From: Synaphobranchus kaupii
Taxonomy: Eukaryota; Chordata; Actinopteri; Anguilliformes; Synaphobranchidae
Length of the DNA: 64,000 nt
Reading direction: 5' to 3'
Assembly: GCA_029718625.1 (NCBI GenBank)
Contig: CM056389.1
Location: 21,361,381-21,425,380, forward strand
Made by a program: the position numbers and the translations under genes
The notes under the pieces: generated by a model
Seen by the model: only the letters and a program-made list of their open reading frames with translations
Databases searched by the model: none
What the model was told of the DNA's origin: nothing
Shown: positions 41,159 to 52,494 of the stretch, piece by piece
Position numbering within the stretch: the first letter of the stretch is position 1
How the letters are laid out: every line of letters starts with the position of its first letter

Positions 41159-41469
41159 TGACTGACCTAATGGACTTGGTGCAAAAGGTCATCCGGGAAA
41201 CAAGCTACCACATCGATCAAGCGCAGGTGGAAGTGAAGCTGGCCAAAAGAACAGCCGAAATCCTGGCCAGCTCCTCCACCCGCTCCGCCCAAGACGCCTA
41301 CACCTGGTGGGACTGGGTGTTCCAAGGGTGCGTCATCGCCAGCGCCCTCATCTTCACCTTCACCTTGGTCCAGTGTTGCTATTTCCGACACCTTATCCGC
41401 AACCTACACACTTCCACTCACGCTGCACTGGTTCTCAGCCCTCTCCAGCTGCCCCAAGGCCGGCCATGA
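41119..41469 (+). pseudogene. env: env, membrane anchor and tail segment
   Basis: It continues the transmembrane subunit in another register. A helical stalk is followed by an aromatic and hydrophobic anchor, WVFQGCVIASALIFTFTLVQ, then a Cys pair and a short tail. It ends shortly before the polypurine tract. Confidence 0.8.
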
Positions 41470-41537
41470 GACCACAGGCACCAGCCAGGGTATTCCATGA
41501 CCCCTTGGGACTGTGTTCTTCTTGTCCCACGGGGCCA

Positions 41538-41547
41538 GAGGGGGGAA
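41538..41547 (+). promoter_or_regulatory. Polypurine tract
   Basis: AGAGGGGGGAA lies directly before the 3' LTR (one C separates it from TG). It would prime plus-strand DNA synthesis. Confidence 0.85.
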
Positions 41548-41548
41548 C

Positions 41549-43380
41549 TGTAAGATAGGAATTCACACCCCAGAGCACCTAAGAACACAATACCGGGAAG
41601 TGACAATCTTTGTGATCTTTGAGAGCTGTAAAGTCACACTTCTGGTGCCAGGATGTTTGCTGAGACCATCTGGCCTAAGGTTTACGGTGTCCGAGAATGT
41701 CCTAGGATTTTATGGTCCTGGGAGAGACTTTGATCTGTTTGAAGCTCCCGCGCACGGACAATGCAAGACTGCCCCCACCTGATGTCACTGAGACAGGCCA
41801 TTTCATTTTCATTCAAATCACAGCATGGTATAGCAGTACAGACTGCTTTAGTCTTCAAAAAGCTTAAAAACCTTAAAATGTGATGAATATTTATGCTACA
41901 TTGTACAGTATATACTGGAAATAGTCCTGACACTGGAACATACATTGTACACTCTTTTTCCAGAGGAACAACTATATATTGTTCAGTTTCTCAGTGTTAC
42001 ATGAATAAATACACACAGTTAATGTACCTGACTGAACAGAGGAAACTAGGGTATAATGTAATGTTCTTCAACAGGAATCCTGGGACTGTTTGTGGCATTA
42101 ATATTAATCACATTTGAAAACTATGCAGAGATGGGATTCTCATGACAACACGAACGTAGACCTATTCATGTGTGATATCGTTTTGATGGTCTCGGTGTGT
42201 GTGGTGTAATGGTCTATATTTCCTAGATGGTGAACATGTAGGAAATATATATTTCATAACTCAGGAATAAACTGCCGCTGTGGAATTAGACCACAGGAAA
42301 CTCTTTCTTCCAAACCCCCTGTGGAAGGGGGACAAAAGGTGCAATATTAGCCTTCTGGCCAGTTTATGGTTTTTCGATCAGCCACAGCCAGATCAAACAC
42401 AGAGTTTGGGCTTATAGGCATAGGAAACAAGGAACTCGGGGAAGCTGTAATCAGACTCTCCCACACATCTCACTCTGTGTATTGTGTGTAGTGAATTGCC
42501 AGGTATGATTTAATATTTTTCTATACTCTATTTTTAATATGTTGTGTTGTAATTTGTAACTATGATTTGATTATTCTTAAGTAAAGAACCTACCTGGTAA
42601 ATTGTTAAACTTGATTTGTGTGGTTTCTTTGAAAAAGACATTCTATCTCTGTTAACACGGTAATGAGTTGATTGATTTCCTCAGTCTGGACTTCCCCCTC
42701 TGCTGATCTAGGGAGATTGACTAGTTAAGCTTAATGTATCACGGAGTATTGCACCCGTAGAACTCTGTCTTAAGTTAGATCATCTCCGCATGCCTTTTAT
42801 ACATGTTGAGAACGGACGTTGCCAATATTATCTTCTCGGGTCCCTGAGCCTTTAAGATAGGCTATACCTTATGAAGTGGCCTCCTCCGCAACCTCTGAGA
42901 TAAATGGAGACATCTAGTCAGCCGTGAGTGGTGTACATAAACGGCCGTATGTAGCACTCGGTGGAACCGGCGCATCCAGTTCAGAGAACAGGCTCCAGAG
43001 TACGAGAGTATCTTAACAAATCAATTATAAATTCTACCTTTTAAATTATATACTAATAATTAAATTGGAGTCAGATTTATACGAGTATGGAATCAGCGTT
43101 GGTGGCTGACCGTTAATAAAATATACACAGGCTGCCTTTTTGGGTAAGCTGGAGTCAGCCTGCAAACCAGACTAGAGCGGGAGACAAAGTGGTACTATTG
43201 TCTCTGACACGTGGTCAATTACTAGCTGATCCCGCAAATTTAAAGAAGCAGTCTCATCCGGTTGTAATAACAATAACATTTCAACACTCTTACCTTTTCC
43301 CACAGCAACAGCGGAAAATATCACGTTTAAACCTTCGTTCCGGGCTATTCCCTCATTGGTCTAGCTGCTAGGAATTTACA
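41549..43380 (+). repeat. 3' LTR (1832 bp)
   Basis: It has the same length and ends as the 5' LTR; by eye about nine substitutions and no indels separate them. The poly(A) signal AATAAA is at 43115-43120. ACAG follows at 43381. Confidence 0.95.
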
Positions 43381-43384
43381 ACAG

Positions 43385-44710
43385 CACTGAAACCGCTCTA
43401 GTTAGAGTGACAAATGATCTCCTCATGTCTGCTGATTCCGGATCCCCCACTGCCCTTGTCTTGTTAGACCTCAGCTCTGCTTTTGATACAGTTGACCATA
43501 ACACCCTCCTCAGTCATCTAAAGGATCACATTGGCCTAGATTCCAATGTCTTACTATGGTTGAACTCATATCTGACTCCACCACTGTCACATGTGGTGTC
43601 CCACAAGGCTCGGTACTGGGCCCAATTCTCTTTTTTATTTATATGCTCCCCCTTGGTCATTTGATCAATAGCCATAAAATGAACTTTTATTTATATGCTG
43701 ATGATACTCAGGTTTACAGTAAAACCAAACCTGACCCCTTCACTGCCCTAATCAAGCTTAACGCCTGCCTGGAGGAAATAAGAGCATGGATGTCCGCAAA
43801 TTTCCTCCAGCTGAACGGAGGCAAGACTGAAGCCCTACTTATTGGCACACCTCATCAAATAAAACACCATCCCATAATCACCCCCATCATTGATGGTCAT
43901 GTTATCCTTCTGTCCAGTTCTGTCACAAACCCTGGTGTTGTTTTTGACGCCTCACTTACATTCGATAAGCATATCAAATCCGTTTGTACAAAGTCCTTTT
44001 TTCATCTTAAGAACAAAGCTCGCTTACGTCCGATTCTTCCCCGCCCTGACCTTGAGAAGCTTGTCCATGCTCTTATTTCCTCCATTATTGTAATGCAATT
44101 CTCGGAGAGCTTTCACCGGAACCAGGACGTTTGAGCACATCACTCCTGTCCTGGCTGCGCTCCACTGGCTTCCTGTCAGCCTCAGGATTGACTTCAAGAT
44201 ACTGTTGCTCGTTTTTAAAACTCTGATTGGTGATGGCCCCTCTTACCTCTGTGACCTTCTGTCTCCCATGGAATCCCCCCCGCTCATTGCGGTCCAACAG
44301 CCGTAACCTTTTGGCGGTGCTCAGAACTCAGCTCCGCACTGTGGGTGATCCAGCTTTCTGCTCCATTGCACCACGCCTGTGGAACAGTCTACCTGATCAC
44401 CTACGTCTGGCTCCATCCGTTTCGGCTTTCAAAACCGGACTTAAAACACATTTCTTTCAGTGTGCCTATTTCAAACCATGGTAAAGCTTATCGTTTGCCC
44501 TGTAACTTTTATCTTTTTATCTTTATTTAATGCACTTCTTCTATTTTAATGCAATGTTTTGTACTTTGTGATTATTATTATTATTATTATTATTATTGTG
44601 ATTATTAATTTTTGTTTTTATTATTATTGTTATTTTTAATTGTGGCCTTTTGTGAAGCACTTTGGAATCGTCTTTGTATGATGAAAAGTGCTATATAAAT
44701 AAAATTAATT

Positions 44711-44715
<5 letters not shown>
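43385..44715 (+). pseudogene. L2 LINE remnant, unit 2 (3' part)
   Basis: It continues 31681-31845 after the retrovirus. It is nearly identical to 18726-20045, including the same frame breaks and the [10 protein letters not shown] motif (about 43690). It ends in a long (TAA)n microsatellite at 44715-44785. Confidence 0.88.
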
Positions 44716-44768
<53 letters not shown>

Positions 44769-44920
44769 GTAATAATAATATTAACATTATAATGCTATCA
44801 TTAATTTTTTTTCAAACGCAAAATCAATTGTTATCATTGCGTCATGTTGCATTTATGTCACGTGAGCATTTCTGTTGTGTTCTGTTCCCTTGGTGTACTG
44901 GTCTGTGTCAAGACTCTGGG

Positions 44921-45114
44921 ATATAAGAACCACAGTGCATGCTTTGACTCACCACAGTCTTTTCAAACTGATCTATCATCAAGTACAAGGAGATATATCT
45001 ACTAAGCCAGAAATATTTTAAAACATTGGTGGCCTATCAATAGAAAAAGCATTCTTCTATATGAGAGACACTTTGACAACACTTTTGGTCTGAGCAGTTT
45101 GCCGAACATTATTG
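44921..45114 (+). promoter_or_regulatory. OR2 TATA box and 5' non-coding exon
   Basis: ATATAAG at 44921-44927, donor GTAAGT at 45115; the acceptor TTTTATTTTCAG ends at 46049. The layout matches units 1 and 3. The intron retains the block of about 150 bases (about 45826-45984) that is missing in unit 1. Confidence 0.6.
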
Positions 45115-46108
45115 GTAAGTATTAACTACAAGCTAATGTATTCCTTCATTCATTTATTATGGATTTCGAAGAGCTGTCATTTTCTGCTTAGCGTGAAGTG
45201 CATAGCAATTAATCTAATTGATCATTGAATCTAAATTAATTTTACACTGTTTTAAATCAGTAACAAAAGCATATTTAACAAAATTAATATTTCATACAGA
45301 AACAAACACAATGCACAGAAGACCTTCACATTACATATATTCTGTACCTTTTCCCTTTTAATATTTCTGAGAGAAAATGTAAAACATCAAATATTTCAGT
45401 GAATTAATCATTAAGCTCTCTGGTTTCAGACAACTCTCAGGTGTCATCTGAAATTAAACTATCAGGCTTTATATTTATGCTGAAAGGTACAGTAATACAA
45501 AAGCTTGACATAAAGATGAGGATGTAACATGATTGAGACCTTTTGAGAGGCAGTGCACAAAGTGAGCTCAAAAGGGCCCACCGACTGAGTAAAACAGTTA
45601 TTGCACAGGATATAATTTACCAAAATGTACCAAAATTGAAAACTAAAGCCAGGAACAATAATAATACAAATATATACATATATTTTGATCAATTCTAATT
45701 GGCACATTGGGCACCCAGAGCCCCCCCCCCCCCCTCCTGTATGTGTCTGGTGTTCTGTCACAAAAGGCTTCACTGGAAGTGTGCCAAAGTAGAAAGAAAT
45801 AGAGAAAGTAGAATTCATAAAATGTTTTTTCCGTCGCTGATTAATGGGTCGAATGACGCCTTGGAATTCTATCTTTTGTGTAATGCTTGACAGACACAAG
45901 ATCCATTAATTCAATCATGAATAATAATTAAATGATGGATTTGAGCCTCCGTGGTTTCTGTAGCTAAGATATTTGACAAACCCCACATTGAAAACTCCGT
46001 AGTTATTCAGGAATTTGTTGCTGTAGGTTAATCTATTTTTTATTTTCAGATCCTAAAGGACTGGGGTTTTCAGGAGGTAAGAAACAGTGAGGAGCAAATC
46101 AATCTGCG

Positions 46109-47080
46109 ATGAGCCCCCCAAATTCAACCTTCTTTATAAACGTCAATATTGTGCGTCCTGGGTTCTTTTTCATAAGTGGTTTTGGCGGTATTCCCCACAC
46201 AAAATACTACTATGTCTTCTTGTGCTTTGTTTATGTTCTGTCTCTACTGGGAAACACTTTTGTCATATTTATGATTTACACTGATCACTGTCTTCACAGT
46301 CCAAAATACATTGTAGTTTTTAATTTGGCTGTGTCCGACTTGTGCGTAAGCACTGCGCTCGTTCCTCAGTTGATTGACACCTTCCTGTTTAAATCACAGT
46401 TAATTTCTTTTGAGGCCTGTTTGACGAATATGTTTTTTGTTTTTGGGTTCCTCATGATGCAGTCATTCACCCTCACTCTTCTGTCCTGTGATAGATATGT
46501 TGCTATATGCCTACCACTGAGATACAATGAGATTGTGAGTCATAAGTTCATGTTGGTGAGCACAACCATATCATGGATTTTTGTAGGCCTGGCATTTCTC
46601 GTAGCTGTGGTTTTTATGACCAGACTGTCATTCTGCAAATCCATTGTGATCAACAGCTATTTCTGTGATTATCTACCCATATTACGTTTGGCGTGCAATG
46701 ACACCATACCAAGTTATGTGATTAGTAAGATGTATCCTGTTTTGAGTTTCTGGCTTCCAGGACTTTGTATCATAGTTACATACATTTGTATAGCCAGGGC
46801 ATTATTAAAAATCGCAGCAGCCTCAGAGCGCCTCAAAGCCATGAAAACCTGCAGCTCTCATTTGATCTTGGTGGGCATGTTTTATGTTCCTTTACTCGTT
46901 ACCGCTACAATGGGCTCCGCCGTTCACCAGAATGCCTGGATTATTACTAGGTCTCTGGCAACCCTCTTGCCGCCTATGCTGAATCCAATCATTTACTCAC
47001 TCAAGACAGAAGAATTCACTGAATCCATGAAAAAGTTTTACAGAAGAAACAAGATACACACCACTGTAAGGAATAAATGA
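46109..47080 (+). CDS. Olfactory receptor, fish class I-like (OR2, 323 aa)
   Basis: An intact single-exon odorant receptor with the same landmarks as OR1 (GN, DRYVAIC, KAMKTCSSH, PMLNPIIYS). By eye about five nucleotides differ from OR1 over 972 bases, two of them changing residues (R193, D198 here). OR3 also has Arg at 193 and Asp at 198, so OR2 keeps the ancestral state and OR1 changed. Flanking DNA is also nearly identical to unit 1, indicating recent duplication or gene conversion. Confidence 0.95.
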   Translation: MSPPNSTFFINVNIVRPGFFFISGFGGIPHTKYYYVFLCFVYVLSLLGNTFVIFMIYTDHCLHSPKYIVVFNLAVSDLCVSTALVPQLIDTFLFKSQLISFEACLTNMFFVFGFLMMQSFTLTLLSCDRYVAICLPLRYNEIVSHKFMLVSTTISWIFVGLAFLVAVVFMTRLSFCKSIVINSYFCDYLPILRLACNDTIPSYVISKMYPVLSFWLPGLCIIVTYICIARALLKIAAASERLKAMKTCSSHLILVGMFYVPLLVTATMGSAVHQNAWIITRSLATLLPPMLNPIIYSLKTEEFTESMKKFYRRNKIHTTVRNK

Positions 47081-47639
47081 ATACATGTTTTAATCACAAA
47101 TAACTAACTGGCAAGTTTAAATATTAAATGTTTTTTGAGCCCTCCACTGTCAACTGTGAATGTAATTCACAAAATTTAAGATAATTAATGGGAATGCAGT
47201 GATAGATATAAAAAAACAAGCAGACTTGGCCTTCAATAAGTACACTTCTAGTGGTTTTTTCATAAAATGGTTAAGATCTACCAAACATATCTGAGGCCCT
47301 CTTTATGAATAGCAGTTTAAAAGCCTTAAAAAAATCTGGGTGAGAACAGTAAGAATACACTTGTGACTGTGTAGCACCCTTAGGATGTTAACTGCTCAGG
47401 CCAGGGGACTTCAGTTCTGTTTCTAGACGGCCACAGGGTCTGCTGCTCTCTTTTCCACCTTAAAATCAGTAACACATTTAGACCTAAGAAGCCAAGTGTG
47501 AGGTGATTTAACTATGTAATGACCTGCTATAATTGATCCATTAATTGAGGTATATTGAAAACCAGCAGACAACTGTGTCTCTGCAGGACCAGTTAAGGAT
47601 CCCTAGTCATGGTTGTGTTGGAGAATGTTTATATATATA
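47081..47639. other. OR2 3' flank and spacer
   Basis: It corresponds to 22239-22668 joined directly to 27823-27970. It therefore shows the empty site of Helentron-like element A at 47515-47520 (ACTATGTAATGACC). No genes are seen. Confidence 0.85.
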
Positions 47640-48055
47640 CACACACATAGATTGATGACAAATTAAAGGAAAAACCCCTACAGTGTGGGGGTCCGTTGGC
47701 TCTGTAATGCTGTGGGGGGAATTTTCCTGAGTGATATTCTGAGTGATCACCTTTATCCGATGATGAAATAGGCTATTTCTATCCTGATGGGAGTGGTCTC
47801 TTCCAGGATGACAATGCCCCCATCCACAGGGCACGAGTGGTCACTGAATGCTCTGATGAGTATGAAAATTATGTGAATCATATGCTATCAATGGTGTTCC
47901 ATCGCTCCAGTAGAGTTCCAGAGACTAGAATCTATGCTAGACTAGAGGTAGAATCTATGCCAAGGTGCATTGAAGCTGGTCTGGCAGCTTGTGGTGGCCC
48001 AACACCTTACTAAGATACATTATGTTAGTTTTTCCTTTAATTTGTCACCCATCTC
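47640..48055 (-). mobile_element. Internally deleted Tc1/mariner element, unit 2
   Basis: It is the counterpart of 27976-28385 with the same inverted ends and transposase remnant, plus a few substitutions. The neighbouring (TA)n is only a few repeats long here. Confidence 0.75.
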
Positions 48056-48069
48056 TACAGTACAGTGTA

Positions 48070-48390
48070 CAGTGTACTCCAAAAGTGTTAGGACAGTGAC
48101 ACATTTTTTGTTGTTTTGGCTCTGTACTCCAGCACATTGGATTTGAAATGAAACAGTGACTATGAGGTTAAAGTGCAGACTTTCAGCTTCAGTTTGAGGG
48201 TTTTTACATCCATATTGGGTGAACCGTGCAGCAATTGTATCCATTTTTACACCTAGTCCCCCAATCTAAAAGTAATTGGACAAATTAACATCAACTTAAA
48301 TAAAGTCATCATATTTAATATTTGGTTGCATATCCTTTGCATGCCGTGACTTCCTGATGTCTGTGACCCAACAACATCAAAAGACTCTTG
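48070..48390. repeat. Left part of the MITE-like repeat, unit 2, broken at about 48390
   Basis: It matches 28404-28710 up to AAAAGACTCTTG, then changes abruptly. The same words (GCATATCCTTTGCATGCC, AAAAGACTCTTG) recur at 52505-52575, where the right part resumes, so the overlap is present twice. This marks a rearrangement junction. Confidence 0.75.
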
Positions 48391-48644
48391 TTAATGTTCA
48401 ATAGGAAAATGAGTGAGGAGAAATAACCGTAATAATAATCCATAATTCATAATTACTGACTAACACTAACACTGTAGTTTGGAAGGGAGGGGCCTGGACT
48501 GGTGAGGGATCACTGCCCAAACTCTCTCTCTCTCTCAATCAATAAATCTGACCTTATTAACCATATTCATGGAACGAGTAAAAAGTAACAAGTGATGATT
48601 TCCTAATGCTGGTTGAGAACAGGAATGATGTGATATTAATTTAA
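48391..48644. other. Spacer homologous to unit 3, with (CT)n
   Basis: It resembles 58985-59205 (CATAATTCATAATTACTGAC, CCCAAACTCTCTCTC, GGAATGATGTGATATTAAT). It has no counterpart downstream of OR1. No gene is seen. Confidence 0.65.
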
Positions 48645-49807
48645 TTATACCATGGCTTGGCTAAATACTCGATTCTGATTGGCTGGAGGGTGGGCATTTA
48701 TTTCGTTAAACCGCCCGGCAATGAAGTAGCGCTGGCAACATTTTCATCACCGTTCTAAATTAATACGCCGTCTACGTTATGCTGCCAGCGCCATTAGAGT
48801 CGACACTTTTATGAATGGTATCCATAGCAACACCAACAGCTGATTAATAAAGCCGGCAAATAACGCTAAATCCGCTGATTTGAAAAGTTTGTCTTCGCCA
48901 AATATCTTAGTTACAACAACTTTAATCTAGCAAAGAAGTTTTGTGGTTAGAGGTGCAGTATTTATTCAGTTTGGAAATATGAACGTAACATAGTAGGGCT
49001 TTACCTAATGTAATGTAACGCTGACGTGAGCAACGCTGGTTGCGAATGCGAACAAGTTACTTCACAAAGCACGTTAATCTGTATATTAAAAAAACATTTT
49101 ATCCAGCGAAATGTCTTAGATATGACAAGTTACATCTAACAGTAACAAACTCTGTATCTACAGTAGGCTATTTTTTTCAGATGTTCCCATCTCATGATGC
49201 AGATCGTGAAATGCAATTTCCTTAGCCGTGGGCTGTTTAAAATAGGCTGCGTGACCAAAGCATTTTTAAAAAGCAAGACGGAGAGAGGGAGGTAAATTGA
49301 GTTGCGGTTTCATGCAATTTTCTTAAATTGTCTAACTAATGACAAAAATAACCAAAATTGGTACTAATTTTATGGTATAAAGTTGAGAAGGAACTATTTG
49401 CTTCCATATAGAATCAATTGTTTTCAGAACTACCAACGAGAGGTTTTTGCATAACTACGGACAAAATAGAACTAGTAACGAGAAATAGAAGCAGCAACGA
49501 GATGTTTTCTGTTCAAATAGAACTATCAACGAGCAGTTTTGCATGACAACGGCAAACTACATGCCGAAATGGCCTCGGAAGGATATTTAAATTTCAGCTG
49601 ATAAAGTCGATAAAAATCAATAAATATAAATGTGACTATATATAATAATTGTTGGTAACCATGGTATAAGCGCAATAATGACCTCGGAGCCGGGCATTAC
49701 ACAGTTTAAATGCCCTTCGCGGAGGGAAATTGCCCTCGGCGAATTTACTACCTCCACGTCGGGCATTTAAACTGTGTAATGCCCGGCTCCGAGGTCTTAT
49801 TGCTTAC
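48645..49807 (+). mobile_element. Helentron-like element B1 (1163 bp)
   Basis: It has the same ends as element A: TTATACCATGG at the start, ATTGCTTAC at the end, and the inverted copy CCATGGTATAA inside at 49659-49669. It lacks the Harbinger and so gives that insertion's empty site (about 48887-48893). It has no coding capacity. B2 follows with no base in between. Confidence 0.65.
49672..49803. repeat. Giant hairpin at the end of element B1
   Basis: The arms pair as in element A, but the core reads GACCTCGGAGCC/GGCTCCGAGGTC. Both arms have changed together relative to A (GACCGAGGAGCC/GGCTCCTCGGTC), so pairing is kept. Near the tip one arm has lost two bases (TCTTATTGC against GCAATAATGA). 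Confidence 0.9.
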
Positions 49808-50822
49808 TTATACCATGGCTTGGCTAAATACTCGATTCTGATTGGCTGGAGGGTGGGCATTTATTTCGTTAAACCGCCCGGCAATGAAGTAGCGCTGGCA
49901 ACATTTTCATCACCGTTCTAAATTAATACGCCGTCTACGTTATGCTGCCAGCGCCATTAGAGTCGACACTTTTATGAATGGTATCCATAGCAACACCAAC
50001 AGCTGATTAATAAAGCCGGCAAATAACGCTAAATCCGCCGATTTGAAAAGTTTGTCTTCGCCAAATATCTTAGTTACAACAACTTTAATCTAGCAAATAA
50101 TTTTTGTGGTTAGAGGTGCAGTATTTATTCAGTTTGGAAATATGAACGTAACATAGTCGGGCTTTACCTAATGTAATGTAACGCTGACGTGAGCAACGCT
50201 GGTTGCGAATGCGAACAAGTTACTTCACAAAGCATGTTAATCTGTATATTAAAAAAACATTTCATCCAGCGAAATGTCTTAGATATGACAAGTTACATCT
50301 CACAGTAACAAACTCTGTATCTACAGTAGGCTATTTTTTTCAGATGTTCCCATCTCATGATGCAGATCGTGAAATGCAATTTCCTTAGCCTGGGCTGGCT
50401 ATTTAAAATAGGCTGCGTGACCAAAGCATTTTTAAAAAGCAAGACGGAGAGAGGGAGGTAAATTGAGTTGCGGTTTCATGCAATTTTCTTAAATAATCTA
50501 ACTAATGACAAAAATAACCAAAATTGGTGCTAATTTTATGGTATGAAGTTGAGAAGGAACTATTTGCTTCCATATAGAATCAATTGTTTTCAGAACTACC
50601 AACGAGAGGTTTTTGCATAACTACGGACAAAATAGAACTAGTAACGAGAAATAGAATTAGCAACGAGATGTTTTCTGTTCAAATAGAACTATCAACGAGC
50701 AGTTTTGCATGACAACGGCAAACTACATGCCAAACTACTCGGCTGCGCCTCGGGCAATTTACTACCTCCGCGTCGGGCATTTAAACTGTGTAATGCCCGG
50801 CTCCTCGGTCATTATTGCTTAC
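49808..50822 (+). mobile_element. Helentron-like element B2 (1015 bp), head-to-tail with B1
   Basis: It starts TTATACCATGG directly after the GCTTAC end of B1 and ends ATTATTGCTTAC. The subterminal inverted repeat and the left hairpin arm are missing: sequence jumps at about 50735 (GCCAAACTACTCGGCTGC) to the right arm 50776-50818. The left flank of B1 and right flank of B2 together match the uninterrupted unit 3 site near 59205 without duplication. Confidence 0.65.
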
Positions 50823-50953
50823 TAAATGCCCAGACCTGACTGCCCCTCTGTGACACTTGAAACATGCATCTTGTTGTGTGAATTGACTCCCCTTCTGCAG
50901 AATAAAGAACATTAAATGAATTACAGTTGCTGCCTTGTACCTTTTTCTCTTGG
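50823..50953. other. Spacer homologous to 59206-59285
   Basis: It contains GTGTGAATTGACTCCCCTTC and CAGAATAAAGAA as in unit 3. No gene is seen. Confidence 0.6.
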
Positions 50954-50978
50954 GGCCCTATCTTACACCCGGCGCTAA
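50954..50978 (+). mobile_element. End of a GGGCCCTATC-type DNA transposon, split by element C
   Basis: GGGCCCTATCTTACACCCGG resembles inverted ends of fish PIF/Harbinger-type MITEs, and a similar end occurs at 63610. The remainder probably continues at 52371. The other end was not identified. Confidence 0.35.
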
Positions 50979-52370
50979 GTAAGCAATAATCAACGACGAG
51001 GTGTGCGTTACACGGTTTTAACCGCACGACGTTGAGGCGAAGAACCACCCGACGCAAAGCGGTTAAAAACCGTGTAACGCACACCTCGGAGTTGATTATT
51101 GCGCTTATACCATGGTTACCAACAATGATTATATAGTTACTTTCATATTTATAGATTTTTATCGATTTAATCAGCTGAAATTTAAATATACTTCCACAGC
51201 TCTTTGGGCTTGTTGTTTTTGCGTTGTCATGCAAAACAGCTGGTTGGTAGTTCTAATTGAACAGAAAACATCTCCTTGCTAATTCTATTTCTCGTTACTA
51301 GTTCTATTTAAGTGCGTTGCTATGCAAACCCTCTCTTTTGGTTATTTTTGTCATGACATTATTTAAGAAAATTGTATGAAACCATAACTCAATCAGATTC
51401 AACATTACCTCCCTCTCTCTGTCTTGCTTTTTAAAAATGGTTTGGTCACGCAGTGTGTAGCAGATTCGCATCATGATGTCCTATGGGACCATCTAAAAAA
51501 TACTACGGAGTTTGTTAGATGTAACTTATCGAAGAATTTTCGCTGGATAAAAAGTTTTCTACATATAGCCTATAGGCTACAGATTAACATGCTTTGTGAA
51601 GTAGCCTAGCTTGCATTCACAAGCAGTCAGCGTGTTGCCGACGTCAATTTACATGCAAATTCCTACTATGATAAATTTGTATTTCCAACTGAATAAATAG
51701 TGCACTTCTAACCACAAAAATGTTTTGCTAGATTGAAGTAGGTGTAACTAAGATATCTGCCGAATACAAACTTTTTTAAATCTGTAGATTAATGTTGTTT
51801 ACCGATTTTTATAAATCAGATGTATGCTGTTGCTACGGCAACGTTAACTTCTACCTTAGAGACGGATTTATGGCTCGCAGTAAAAAAAAAGATTAGGCTA
51901 CGCATTGCACATAAACACCATGCGCTTTGCTAACTCCGTGATAATGTAACTATGGCTAGCTATATAGTTACCTCGCCACGTATTGCATTTGCATTATCTT
52001 AAAAACAATGACAAAAGTTTATCGTAGCCAAAGTTAGCCTACTATTTGCAGCATACCTACGAGGCGAAGTAGCCGTCTGCCGTCGGCTACAGTAACGTTA
52101 GTCACTGAGGAAAATAAAGTAGGTAGGCTACATTCGTTTACTTTATTAATTCACTTTATTTATTCCACTTATTTTCTAGAACGTCTTGGACTCTGAATTG
52201 ACCGGTCATGTTTGCCATTCCCAGGTTGCGTAGTACTAGCTGGCCAGGCAGGCAGCGCATTAATTTAGAACTGTGATTAAACTTGTGACCCGGATGACTG
52301 ACCGGTTATACAGAATAACGACCAGTCATTGACCAATCAGAATCGAGTATTCACCCATACCATGGTATAA
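50979..52370 (-). mobile_element. Divergent Helentron-like element C (1392 bp), reverse orientation
   Basis: On the minus strand it runs from TTATACCATGG (52360-52370) to GCTTAC (50979-50984), with the subterminal inverted copy at 51105-51115 and the terminal hairpin 50983-51102. The interior shares blocks with A and B (for example GTTGGTAACCATGG and the AGAACTACCAACGAG-type region in reverse) but is about 20-30% diverged. No coding frame was found. Confidence 0.6.
50983..51102. repeat. Giant hairpin of element C with a different arm sequence
   Basis: The arms 50983-51025 and 51059-51102 pair over more than 35 bases (GTGTGCGTTACACGG against CCGTGTAACGCACAC). The arm sequence differs from those of A and B apart from the outer GCAATAAT, yet full pairing is retained. 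Confidence 0.9.
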
Positions 52371-52494
52371 GCGACGGTAACCCAAACACAAGTGTCTTTG
52401 CAGTTTCAGACCGACGCAGATGTCATTTTACCGTCCCGGGCTCACGTTTTTTAAATAACAAGTAAACTTTAACATAAGATAGAATAAGGTAATC
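52371..52494. other. Flank of element C without genes
   Basis: It begins GCGACGGTAACCC and is possibly the rest of the GGGCCCTATC-type transposon interrupted by element C. No coding frame is seen. Confidence 0.4.

Larger units (their letters stand above)
31846..43380 (+). mobile_element. Endogenous retrovirus, 11.5 kb, nearly complete
   Basis: It has two LTRs of equal length, a primer binding site, gag, a pro-pol frame in the gag nucleocapsid frame behind a UAG, env and a polypurine tract, in the standard order. A 4-bp ACAG duplication flanks it. By eye the LTRs differ at about nine of 1832 positions, so the insertion is young. Pol is open throughout, whereas gag has one frame break and env at least three. 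The UAG-type gag-pol arrangement is gamma/epsilon-like. The long LTRs, leader-encoded env start and general RT style suggest a fish lineage that I cannot place without a tree. Confidence 0.95.

Noticed and set aside
44605..44787. Minus-strand poly-Leu open frame
   Set aside because: It is a translation of the (TAA)n microsatellite.
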